Of a stretch of DNA of 33,661 bases, positions 1-6,848 are shown piece after piece. The stretch comes from a virus. Positions within the stretch are counted from its first letter, which is position 1, and the number at the start of each line of letters is the position of its first letter. The DNA is taken from IMG/VR virus record IMGVR_UViG_3300032323_000477, positions 1 to 33,661 of that record; one strand, 5' to 3'. The translations under genes were made by a program, and so were the position numbers. The notes under the pieces were generated by a model. That model did not search any database. It was not told the origin of the DNA and was given only the letters and a program-made list of their open reading frames with translations.

Positions 1-31
1 AATTATGTCAACAGGGCAAGGAATTTAATTA
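1..31 (+). other. Left-edge remnant, probably the end of an upstream gene
   Basis: These 31 bases precede the gp15-like gene. All three forward frames reach a stop close to the next ATG: one ends at 26-28, one overlaps the ATG as TAATG at 30-34, and one runs to 46-48. In T4 the neck gene 14 lies directly upstream of gene 15, so a gp14-like C-terminus is plausible. The frame cannot be decided from so few bases. The AAGGA at 18-22 is a good ribosome binding site for the ATG at 32. Confidence 0.3.
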
Positions 32-1537
32 ATGGATTATTTTTATGACGGGCAGATAAGACGCTATGTCACGCAGTTCATGCGTATATTCATAGGTTTT
101 AAATACAAGACCGGTGGTGACACGCCTGAAGAGCGTCACGTTCCTGTGATGTACGGTGACCTAACACGTCAAGTAGCCAGCATCATCAAAGACAATTCTG
201 AAAATAAAATGAGCACGGTGCCTCGTGTGGCCTGCTATATCTCTGGCTTAGAAATGGACACTGATCGATTAAGTGATGCAACATTTGTCAGCAAGGTTAA
301 TATACGAGAAAGACGCTATACAGATCTTGACAATGACGGATTAGTTGAATATCAAAATGTTCAAGGCGGCAATTACACTGTAGAAAGACTGATGCCTACG
401 CCATTTAAGTTGACTATGAAAGCAGATATCTGGACATCAAACACAGATCAAAAATTACAGTTACTAGAACAGATACTGGTATTGTTTAATCCTAGTCTTG
501 AAATACAAACCACAGACAATTACATTGATTGGACCAGCCTCAGTGTTATCAATTTAAATTCCACAAACTTTAGTTCTAGAACGATTCCTCAAGGTGCAGA
601 CACAGATATTGATATCTGCAGTTTAGAATTTATGATGCCTATATATATTTCACCACCTGCCAAAGTCAAACGATTGGGTGTGGTTAAAAGTATTATCAGT
701 AACGTGTTTACGGAAGCTGGTGACATTGTTGGCTTGGAAGATTTAATTTACAATAGACGCAAAGGTTCATTTGAAGCTATTGCAAATAGATATCGTGTGC
801 TGTTGTTTAAATCCAATAATGGTCAACCTTATGACTATGATCTTACATTGGTAAATGCCGGTGCCGCAGTATTAGCATTAGGGCTGGATCAGAAAGATTA
901 TCAAAATGGTGAACCTGTAGAATGGTCCACTATACTTGATGTACAAGGTGGCTATACCGCAGACAGCCAAGTGTTCTTCAAACAGGCCACTGGTTACGAC
1001 CTAGTGGGTACGTTTGCTGTGAATGCAGTAGATCCTAGTATACTTGTTGTGACCTTAGATCAAGACACAGTGCCACAGAATCTGCCTGTAATACCCAGCA
1101 CGATCTCAGGCATTGCTGCTAGAGGTACCATCGATGCTATTATTGATCCTCTCAAATATAATCCTATCACAGTTTATGGCAGTCGTGCTAATATTCCGTT
1201 AGGCTTGAGATTCTTAATGCTAGAAGATGTAAACAACAGTTCTAATGTTGGTCTCAGTTACAATCGCCAGGGCGATAGCTCTGCCACTCTATATGATGGG
1301 CCAGATGCTTGGAAAAATTCAGATGGCAACGATGCAGTTATTAATGCCAACAGCATCATAGAATGGAATGGATCAAGATGGATCAGTGTTTGGGAACCCA
1401 CTACTGGCACAACACCTACATATATTCAAAATCTCAAAACAGGTATTAAGTATCGCTGGGATGGAGAGCAATGGCTCAAAGCATTTGAAGGCGAATATGC
1501 ACCAGGATATTGGGGCTTCGTACTAGATCCACAATAA
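32..1537 (+). CDS. 15: gp15-like tail sheath stabiliser/terminator
   Basis: Likely homologue of T4 gp15, the protein that caps the contractile tail and joins it to the neck. The N-terminus (YFYDGQIRRYVTQFMRIF) aligns by eye with T4 gp15 (YFYNSSFRRYATLMGDLF). A later stretch around residues 130-210 (DIWTSNTDQKLQLLEQIL, then EFMMPIYISPPAKV) matches the T4 region with FTRYEDDMFQIVEQILPYFQP and the conserved beta strand before the domain end. T4 gp15 is about 270 aa; this protein is 501 aa, so roughly 230 extra C-terminal residues are present. They include Trp-rich beta-like segments (IIEWNGSRWISVWEP, YRWDGEQWLKAF). The ATG at 32 follows AAGGA by nine bases. It heads a three-gene plus-strand group. 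Homology is recognised by motif only; the function of the extension is unknown. Confidence 0.75.
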   Translation: MDYFYDGQIRRYVTQFMRIFIGFKYKTGGDTPEERHVPVMYGDLTRQVASIIKDNSENKMSTVPRVACYISGLEMDTDRLSDATFVSKVNIRERRYTDLDNDGLVEYQNVQGGNYTVERLMPTPFKLTMKADIWTSNTDQKLQLLEQILVLFNPSLEIQTTDNYIDWTSLSVINLNSTNFSSRTIPQGADTDIDICSLEFMMPIYISPPAKVKRLGVVKSIISNVFTEAGDIVGLEDLIYNRRKGSFEAIANRYRVLLFKSNNGQPYDYDLTLVNAGAAVLALGLDQKDYQNGEPVEWSTILDVQGGYTADSQVFFKQATGYDLVGTFAVNAVDPSILVVTLDQDTVPQNLPVIPSTISGIAARGTIDAIIDPLKYNPITVYGSRANIPLGLRFLMLEDVNNSSNVGLSYNRQGDSSATLYDGPDAWKNSDGNDAVINANSIIEWNGSRWISVWEPTTGTTPTYIQNLKTGIKYRWDGEQWLKAFEGEYAPGYWGFVLDPQ

Positions 1538-1544
1538 GTAAGTG

Positions 1545-1943
1545 ATGCAGCAACGTGCCGGATTACTATTCTTAGCAAAAAACACTAGCAGGATATTATT
1601 GATTCTTGAAGATTCAAAATGGACTGTGCCTACCTTTGCCAGAAAATCTACTCTGTTAGAAGATGCCGAAGAATTGTTAAACAGCTATTCCAAGGGTCGA
1701 ATAGTTCCTATTGAACTGTACCTTTCAGAAGATCGTGGTTTTGAATATGGCACTTATGTATGTTTAGTGGAACAAGAGTTTTTAACCACAGCCGCAGAAA
1801 CCGTTGCGTGGAGTGGATTAGATTATCTCCCCAAACAATTACACAACGGTCTTAAGGCCACGTTAAATAACACATTAATTAGAACAAAAATAGAAACAGT
1901 ATTGGAGTTAGAAAATGTCAAACCTATTAGAAAAATCCAGTAG
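1545..1943 (+). CDS. Nudix-fold-like protein lacking a recognisable Nudix box
   Basis: Small protein of about 132 aa. Its layout resembles a Nudix hydrolase: an opening beta strand (AGLLFLAKNTSRILLILED), a W-x-x-P turn (SKWTVPTFARK), an acidic helix (LLEDAEELL), then a late segment AWSGLDYLPKQLHNGL that looks like the usual end of the fold (W-x-x-x-x-x-LP-x-x-LH). The catalytic signature Gx5Ex7REUxEExGU is absent: only isolated Glu residues remain, so hydrolase activity is doubtful. The start is GTG 1542 or ATG 1545; neither has a clear Shine-Dalgarno and ATG is preferred here. It lies 7 bases after the gp15-like stop and overlaps the next gene by 29 bases, suggesting translational coupling. 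It may be a structural or regulatory relic of a Nudix enzyme; the assignment is tentative. Confidence 0.55.
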   Translation: MQQRAGLLFLAKNTSRILLILEDSKWTVPTFARKSTLLEDAEELLNSYSKGRIVPIELYLSEDRGFEYGTYVCLVEQEFLTTAAETVAWSGLDYLPKQLHNGLKATLNNTLIRTKIETVLELENVKPIRKIQ

Positions 1944-2190
1944 ATTCCAAGAAGACTACGCTAGATATCAATCTGCTATCGCAGCGATGCCTGAGGGTGA
2001 TTTCAAACAAGATGTCAACCAACTGTTAAAAAAATTAGTTGGTGAAATTAAAAAATTAGACAGTATGCATATGGAAATGGTGTATACTCGTCAATTGCCC
2101 TCGATGGGCACGGATATGAAACAAGAAATTACTATTATTCGAAGACAATTAGAAACTAAAATTAAAGATTGGAACGACTCTAAAAAATAA
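1915..2190 (+). CDS. Small predicted helical/coiled-coil phage protein, unknown function
   Basis: A 91-aa charged protein without Cys or Trp-rich motifs apart from one Trp near the end. Heptad-like spacing of Leu, Ile and Val with Lys and Glu runs (LLKKLVGEIKKLDSMHMEMV and ITIIRRQLETKIKDW) suggests two amphipathic helices, possibly a coiled-coil dimer. The ATG at 1915 has a strong GGAG seven bases upstream, inside the end of the preceding gene, and the reading frames overlap by 29 bases. It ends 3 bases from the convergent stop of the minus-strand fibre gene, with no terminator between. I do not recognise the family. Its position after gp15-like and Nudix-like genes suggests a late assembly function, but that is inference only. 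Confidence 0.75.
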   Translation: MSNLLEKSSRFQEDYARYQSAIAAMPEGDFKQDVNQLLKKLVGEIKKLDSMHMEMVYTRQLPSMGTDMKQEITIIRRQLETKIKDWNDSKK

Positions 2191-2193
2191 AGT

Positions 2194-4239
2194 TTAGATA
2201 CTGCCGAAATTCTTAATGGTAATAGTTCCTACCATAGCAGCATGAGCACCACACTGGTATCTATAGTTGCCAGAGATACTATCCGGAATCTTCCAATATA
2301 ATGTACCTGATGTTTTACCCTGTGCATCTCCCCCAGTAGACACCAACCCTGATGTGCTCACGTGTACCAATCCTGTATTATAATTTGCCCCAGTGCCGTC
2401 TTGAATTAAAAAAGGATGGCCGCTGGCTCCGATCAAACTAAATGCTATGGTAGTAGCATTGATGGCAAATATCGTAGGATCGTCTGTGGTGCCATATTGA
2501 TCAAATCTGTATGCAGTGGCTCCGTTAGCAGTTACATTTAATCTCGTGATTGCCGGTAGATAGAACTGATCTACAGTTAGACCAGCGTAGTCCGTCAAGT
2601 CAGTAAATGCTGAGGCACCTGCTGAAGCTGTATTAGTGATTGTAACAGTGTCAGTGGTTGCATTGGTGGTGATTGAGATGCCTGTGCCTGCGGCTATATT
2701 AAGAGTATCAGTCGCCGACTCAGCAACAACTGAACTTTGGCCAGCTACTGCTATGGTAGTAAAGCTGTCTGATGCTGTGCCGCCTTCCGAGCCTGTAATA
2801 GTTATAGTGTCGGTAGTCGCATTAGTTGTAATAGTAATACCGCCTGCACCCACTAATGTCAAGGTGTCTGTAGCTGAATCTGCCACTACTGAACTTTGAC
2901 CAGTTACCGCTATGGTAGCAAAACTATCAGAAGCTGTGCCTCCACTAGAAACTGTGGCCCAAGTGTTGTCCCCTCTGAGATATGTGGTATTATCTCTAGT
3001 TCCAGATGCGCCTAATCTCAACACAGGTACAGTGCCGCTGGTAAGTTCAGTAGCGTTTAACGCGGTGAGATTAGCACCACTGGCCGCGGGCAATGTTGCA
3101 GGTAGTGCTGTAAGATTCACTCCGCTTACTGCGGGCAAGGTGGCTGGAAATCTAGCATCTGGTATAGTGCCTGATGTCAATTGAGTAGCATTCAATGCGG
3201 TGAGTGATGCGCCTCCACCACTAAAGTTTGTAGCTGTAAGTAGTCCAGCATCCGATATGGTTGCTGAGCTATTTTGTATAATAGTTCCTGTAGTACCGTC
3301 GTAGCGTATAATAGCATTATCGACATATCCACCACCTGCACTTAGTACATCTCCCGATCCAGATCCCGAAGCTCCTTGAGGACCTTGAGGACCTTGGGGT
3401 CCAGGTACACCTACAGCAGAAGTAGCCTGCTTTGACCCGTCTGCAAACACTATTTCATTGCCTACTACAATATCACTATCAAAAGCTACTATGGGGGTGA
3501 ATGTGATGGTGGAACTGTCTGCTGAATCTATGGTAGTTCCTACAAAGGTAATACTACCCGTGCTAGTGGTTGAATTAATTGTTATGGTGTCAGCGTTGGC
3601 ATTTGTGGTAATAGTAATATTAGAGCCAGCAGCTAGTGTTAATGTGTCGGCAGTGGAATCAGCTATTACAGAGCTCTGTCCTGCTACTACAACAGTACTA
3701 AACGAGTTAGGCAAACTAGATTCGCTGGCTACGGGTACCCAAGCACCTGCATGTGCATAATATAATTTTCCTGTATCATGTACATGTGCCACCATACCAT
3801 GATAGTCTATCGGTGATACTTCTGCGTTAAGATCCGCTAAAGTGTCCCAGTGAAATCTAATGCGATTTTTCTGACCTGTAACATCTAGCACTCCAGATAA
3901 TATTAGAGTATTTGTGCTGTCATCTAACCAAGTCAACGCAGCGAGATCGTTAACCTGCGAACCGTTGGAGGGATAGTAGGCTATTTTGCCAGCTACGCCT
4001 GGTTGAACACCACCGCTAAAGCCTGCCGAATTAGCCTTGGCAAGAAAATCTGAGTTGGAAACGTTGGCTAGATCGCTTTTTGCCAGTGAACTACCGCCCG
4101 GGGCAATTCCGTTATATAGGCGAAGAGTGTTGGTATCTCTATCGTAGAAAATTTCTCCTCTAGATCCAACTTTTCTATTAAGAAATTCGGATTCTCTAGG
4201 AATCAATCTGATATTATCTAAGATAGGTGCTTTGCTCAC
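2194..4239 (-). CDS. Tail-fibre-like protein with collagen-like stretch and C-terminal cupredoxin domain
   Basis: 681-aa fibre-type protein starting at GTG 4239 (AAAGGA nine bases upstream). The N-terminal 50 residues resemble a fibre base segment (RGEIFYDRDTNTLRLYNG). At about 276-288 there is a collagen-like run (GPQGPQGPQG) followed by a Gly/Ser linker. Three copies of a ~45-aa beta repeat (AGQSSVIADSTADTLTLAAG and relatives, ending ITTNATTDTITI) and several 'DARFPATLPAVSGVNLTAL' type repeats form the shaft. The last ~105 residues read as a cupredoxin: His608 (in GHPF) plus Cys663-x2-His666-x2-Met669 in YRYQCGAHAAMVGTI, the same Cys-x2-His-x2-Met spacing as amicyanin. That domain would bind a type-1 copper, or be a copper-free fold relative. 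It follows the enzyme cassette by 38 bases and has its own late promoter. Confidence 0.82.
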   Translation of the reverse strand: MSKAPILDNIRLIPRESEFLNRKVGSRGEIFYDRDTNTLRLYNGIAPGGSSLAKSDLANVSNSDFLAKANSAGFSGGVQPGVAGKIAYYPSNGSQVNDLAALTWLDDSTNTLILSGVLDVTGQKNRIRFHWDTLADLNAEVSPIDYHGMVAHVHDTGKLYYAHAGAWVPVASESSLPNSFSTVVVAGQSSVIADSTADTLTLAAGSNITITTNANADTITINSTTSTGSITFVGTTIDSADSSTITFTPIVAFDSDIVVGNEIVFADGSKQATSAVGVPGPQGPQGPQGASGSGSGDVLSAGGGYVDNAIIRYDGTTGTIIQNSSATISDAGLLTATNFSGGGASLTALNATQLTSGTIPDARFPATLPAVSGVNLTALPATLPAASGANLTALNATELTSGTVPVLRLGASGTRDNTTYLRGDNTWATVSSGGTASDSFATIAVTGQSSVVADSATDTLTLVGAGGITITTNATTDTITITGSEGGTASDSFTTIAVAGQSSVVAESATDTLNIAAGTGISITTNATTDTVTITNTASAGASAFTDLTDYAGLTVDQFYLPAITRLNVTANGATAYRFDQYGTTDDPTIFAINATTIAFSLIGASGHPFLIQDGTGANYNTGLVHVSTSGLVSTGGDAQGKTSGTLYWKIPDSISGNYRYQCGAHAAMVGTITIKNFGSI

Positions 4240-4258
4240 GTAGTTTGGTCCTTTGATG

Positions 4259-4266
4259 TATTTATT
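4259..4266 (-). promoter_or_regulatory. T4-like late promoter (AATAAATA) for the cupredoxin-fibre gene
   Basis: On the minus strand the octamer AATAAATA matches the late promoter pattern of T4-like phages (T4 TATAAATA; NATAAATA in marine relatives). It lies 20 bases upstream of the GTG start at 4239, in the only gap between the enzyme cassette and the fibre gene. Transcription would begin near 4253, giving a leader of about 14 bases that barely keeps the AAGGA site. Confidence 0.6.
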
Positions 4267-4277
4267 AAAATACCGTA

Positions 4278-4889
4278 CTAAAACAAGTTACCTTGTCTTT
4301 TTACTACTATATTTGATGCAAACACAACTCTTGATTCATTTGTTTGGTTATAGAATACATAATGTTCAAGGCAAGATGGGAATATTATCAATATTCCTTC
4401 TTCCATTGGTGGCTTAAATATATTTGGATAGTGATCTTGCGGGTCTAATTCTAGATACTTTAAATGATTTGATAAATTAGGAGTCCTAAACACCAGCTGG
4501 CCCGAATTTGCATTGGGCTGTTTTAGTATAACTACACATGAAAATGCCGGTACGTTTGTTGTTATGTGATTGTGTAACTGTTGATGGTCATATTGATTAT
4601 GCACATTATACCATGTATCTATTTCAACTTTATAAGGAAATTGAAACATAAAAGAATCTATGTAAGATTGGATGTAGGGTGCAGGCAGTAATGTATCATT
4701 CCATTTTTTAAAAAAGTCAGCACCACTCCAGCGTTGAGATGCATTTTTAGAAATCCTACTTTCTTCGCCTTTGAATTCATCTTCTTTGCCATTTAATATC
4801 AATGGAAGATAGTGATCCTGTAGCATTTTTAAATCTTCAGGATTCAAACGAGAAATGCTTACTGGGTATCCTTCAAGTTGTATTTTCAT
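4278..4889 (-). CDS. 2OG-Fe(II) oxygenase-like protein (phage type), cassette gene 6
   Basis: 203-aa protein resembling the phage and bacterial 2-oxoglutarate/Fe(II) oxygenase group represented by Pfam 2OG-FeII_Oxy_5. A conserved core can be read: a first metal motif H106-N-H108 (QQLHNHITT), a beta strand (FSCVVILKQP), then SGQLVFRTP, a buried strand ILIIFPSCLEHYV with distal His176, and SRVVFASN with Arg187 as candidate 2OG-carboxylate anchor. The first motif is HxH rather than the classical HxD, so iron binding is expected but not certain. The start at 4889 overlaps the previous stop as TAATG, implying translational coupling. It is the last cassette gene. Its substrate is unknown: a hydroxylated amino acid, sugar or lipid are all possible. 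Confidence 0.7.
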   Translation of the reverse strand: MKIQLEGYPVSISRLNPEDLKMLQDHYLPLILNGKEDEFKGEESRISKNASQRWSGADFFKKWNDTLLPAPYIQSYIDSFMFQFPYKVEIDTWYNVHNQYDHQQLHNHITTNVPAFSCVVILKQPNANSGQLVFRTPNLSNHLKYLELDPQDHYPNIFKPPMEEGILIIFPSCLEHYVFYNQTNESRVVFASNIVVKRQGNLF

Positions 4890-5614
4890 TAGATATTATC
4901 TTTGGTATACATACCAGTTTTAAAATCACTTGTGAGATCTACAGTCTTACCAGTGTTAAAGAATTCAATTACTTTATCTGCTAAAATTTTATGGTTAACT
5001 TCTGAAAAGTGATTATAACGCAGATCGCTAGTTTCAGCACGATATATCGCAGCCGTTTCCTCTGAGTCAAACTCAGAGCTTGAGGTTTTAAACATAGTGC
5101 CTTCTACTCCTGCGACGTTGTGAAACCCTGGCAGGATCAAACATCGAATACCTTGTTGTCCATATAGTGCAGTTCTAAAAGTTATCGAATCGAGAATTGC
5201 ATCATAATGTAGCAAAAGCCGGTGATCGGAATACAAATGTCGTCTATACATTTCTAATGCATTGGCTTGTTCTTTTGTAACATGAACTCCCGGCACCCAT
5301 TTTGCATTTATGAAATTCGCCATGCCTGGTTTATCTTCAAAGAACCATTCTCTGTAATAAGAAGTAAGTTGTATTATAACACAGTCACCGCTTTTAAATG
5401 ACGATTCACGAGTTCTTAGGGTATGCAAAATATACTCATTGGAGCAGCCAAGCACAGAGTCATTTACATGATTATCATCCCCGATTATACTTTCACTAAC
5501 AATCCTAGTCCAATTCTTTTCTAAAGGCATGAACGTTACCAATCCTTTGGGCCCAATGACTTCATTCTTGTGTGCATCAGGTACACTAAAACTATCGCCG
5601 AAAATATATAACAT
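4889..5614 (-). CDS. SGNH/GDSL-hydrolase-like protein, cassette gene 5
   Basis: 241-aa protein with the start of an SGNH hydrolase: MLYIFGDSFS places the nucleophile-type motif at Gly6-Asp7-Ser8. A second block is seen at Gly56-x-x-Asn59 (GCSNEYI), and VIIQLTSYYREWFF fits the strand and loop before block III. Near the C-terminus, DLRYNHFSEVNHKILADKVI supplies His202 in the usual 'H-x-x-x-x-x-H...LA' context; Asp197 is five residues before it instead of the usual three, so the catalytic triad is atypical. Such enzymes are esterases or sugar O-acyl-transferases/deacetylases. Start and stop both overlap neighbours as TAATG. In this context it may add or remove an acyl group on the glycan handled by the upstream genes (inference). 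Confidence 0.7.
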   Translation of the reverse strand: MLYIFGDSFSVPDAHKNEVIGPKGLVTFMPLEKNWTRIVSESIIGDDNHVNDSVLGCSNEYILHTLRTRESSFKSGDCVIIQLTSYYREWFFEDKPGMANFINAKWVPGVHVTKEQANALEMYRRHLYSDHRLLLHYDAILDSITFRTALYGQQGIRCLILPGFHNVAGVEGTMFKTSSSEFDSEETAAIYRAETSDLRYNHFSEVNHKILADKVIEFFNTGKTVDLTSDFKTGMYTKDNI

Positions 5615-6243
5615 TAATTGGTTGCTCCGGTTTCTAACAAAATATTAAAAGACAAGCTAATACGATCCTCATTGGTTGTATTTTCATTAACACTGTGATC
5701 TAAATAGCCGGGCCACATACTTATTCTGCCTTGCTCTGGAGCGAATGCGTTTTCATGAGCATATGAACTACCGATTGGATTGCATTTTAATGCTTTAAGG
5801 GCATTTCTAAAAACTATATCACCGTCTTGCCCGTTCGTTTTAAACCAATATACTCCGCTGACGTGGCTGGTGCCGTGATCATGAACGTGAGCATACTGAC
5901 CGGGCCTGGTCAGTGTTAGCCATGAAGTTTCTATTGCTGGTTTGTACAGCGGTTTGACATTCATCATTCGCATATAATTGAGACAATGATGCATAATACA
6001 CGAGGTCATCGCTCTCATTGATTCGTCTTTTAAAATATTCTCTATAAAATTGCCTTGATTAGATAGGTACATAGTGTGAGAATTCCAAAGGTAATTTTGT
6101 CCCCAACCATCTTCTAGATACAGTTTATCAACCACAGTCTGCATCTCGGCTTGTATTTCATTATATTCTTTGCTTTCTGTTTTATATGTGTATAAAGGCG
6201 TGGGAAATAATGAGTAAATTCGACCCTCGGTTTGATTGTTCAT
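5614..6243 (-). CDS. 2OG-Fe(II) oxygenase, phage 2OG-FeII_Oxy_5 type, cassette gene 4
   Basis: About 209 aa. It opens with the family-typical 'IYSLFPTPLYTYK' strand. The metal region is Y-A-H119-V-H121-D122-H123 followed by SGVYWF, the usual sequence just after the first ligands in this family. Then come GDIVFRN, ISMWPGYLDHSV with distal His183, and DRISLSFN with Arg194 for 2OG binding. The set is complete for a non-haem iron dioxygenase. The start was placed at ATG 6243, since GGAG lies six bases upstream of it; ATG 6255 is in frame but has no good site. The stop overlaps the next ATG (TAATG). Relatives in cyanophages are often annotated as prolyl-4-hydroxylase-like; the substrate here is unknown. 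Confidence 0.8.
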   Translation of the reverse strand: MNNQTEGRIYSLFPTPLYTYKTESKEYNEIQAEMQTVVDKLYLEDGWGQNYLWNSHTMYLSNQGNFIENILKDESMRAMTSCIMHHCLNYMRMMNVKPLYKPAIETSWLTLTRPGQYAHVHDHGTSHVSGVYWFKTNGQDGDIVFRNALKALKCNPIGSSYAHENAFAPEQGRISMWPGYLDHSVNENTTNEDRISLSFNILLETGATN

Positions 6244-6257
6244 GTTTTTCTCCATCT

Positions 6258-6848
6258 TTAAATAAACATCATCTGATTAATTCTGTAAGTATCTCCAACG
6301 AACCAATCAGGTTGCATTACTGCGGTGTGAACGTCAGTTTGCCTGTATAATACCAATCTATTAAACGCCATTTCTGCATATCCTAGGTGTTGTCCGGTTT
6401 CAGAATAAAAAGCTGTACCGCCATGAGATTCGTCATTGTAATTTAAATATACCGATGCTGCAAATCTACCCGGATCTGCACTATCTCTATGGGGAGTTGG
6501 CTGGTCTTGACCTTGCATTACATTTACCATAAATGTTATAAACTTAAATGTTTCACGTATGTCTTTATCGATCTTGCGAGGACCGTCATTGAAATTTTCA
6601 CTGATTAGTTTAACAAATGTATCGGCTAAACTTGTTAGATCGATACCAAGACTAATTGACAAGCCAGGGTATGTATTTCTAATCATGCTCTTAGACGCAG
6701 GAATGGAAAGAGCTAATTCTCTAACTTTTTCAGGATTAAGATAAAAGTTATCAACAATAACACATTTGGTATCACCTAACTGATGTACATGTACTTCAAA
6801 ATTAGTATTAACTGCAAATATGTCTTGTTCATTTATTTTTTTAATCAT
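6258..6848 (-). CDS. DUF6445-like 2OG-Fe(II) oxygenase superfamily protein, cassette gene 3
   Basis: 196-aa protein with a clean double-stranded beta-helix oxygenase signature: His120-x-Asp122 (PHRDSADPGRFAASVYLNY), distal His174 (TDVHTAVM) and Arg189 (YRINQMMFI). These supply the 2-His-1-carboxylate iron site and the 2OG anchor. The N-terminal VIVDNFYLNPEKVRELAL strand-helix and the GGTAFY turn are typical of DUF6445-type proteins, and the name is given on that resemblance. Its ATG overlaps the upstream stop as ATGA, so it is probably translationally coupled to the carbamoyltransferase. It probably hydroxylates or otherwise oxidises a product of the same cassette. Which product is not visible from sequence. 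Confidence 0.78.
   Translation of the reverse strand: MIKKINEQDIFAVNTNFEVHVHQLGDTKCVIVDNFYLNPEKVRELALSIPASKSMIRNTYPGLSISLGIDLTSLADTFVKLISENFNDGPRKIDKDIRETFKFITFMVNVMQGQDQPTPHRDSADPGRFAASVYLNYNDESHGGTAFYSETGQHLGYAEMAFNRLVLYRQTDVHTAVMQPDWFVGDTYRINQMMFI

Noticed and set aside
3370-3420. Tandem GGACCTTGA-like repeats as a CRISPR or regulatory repeat
   Set aside because: They are the codons of the GPQ collagen-like triplets in a fibre gene.
2636-3760. Plus-strand open frames opposite the 681-aa fibre (about 87-100 aa)
   Set aside because: They are antisense to repetitive Thr/Ser/Val codons of a well supported gene, lack Shine-Dalgarno sites and have low-complexity translations.
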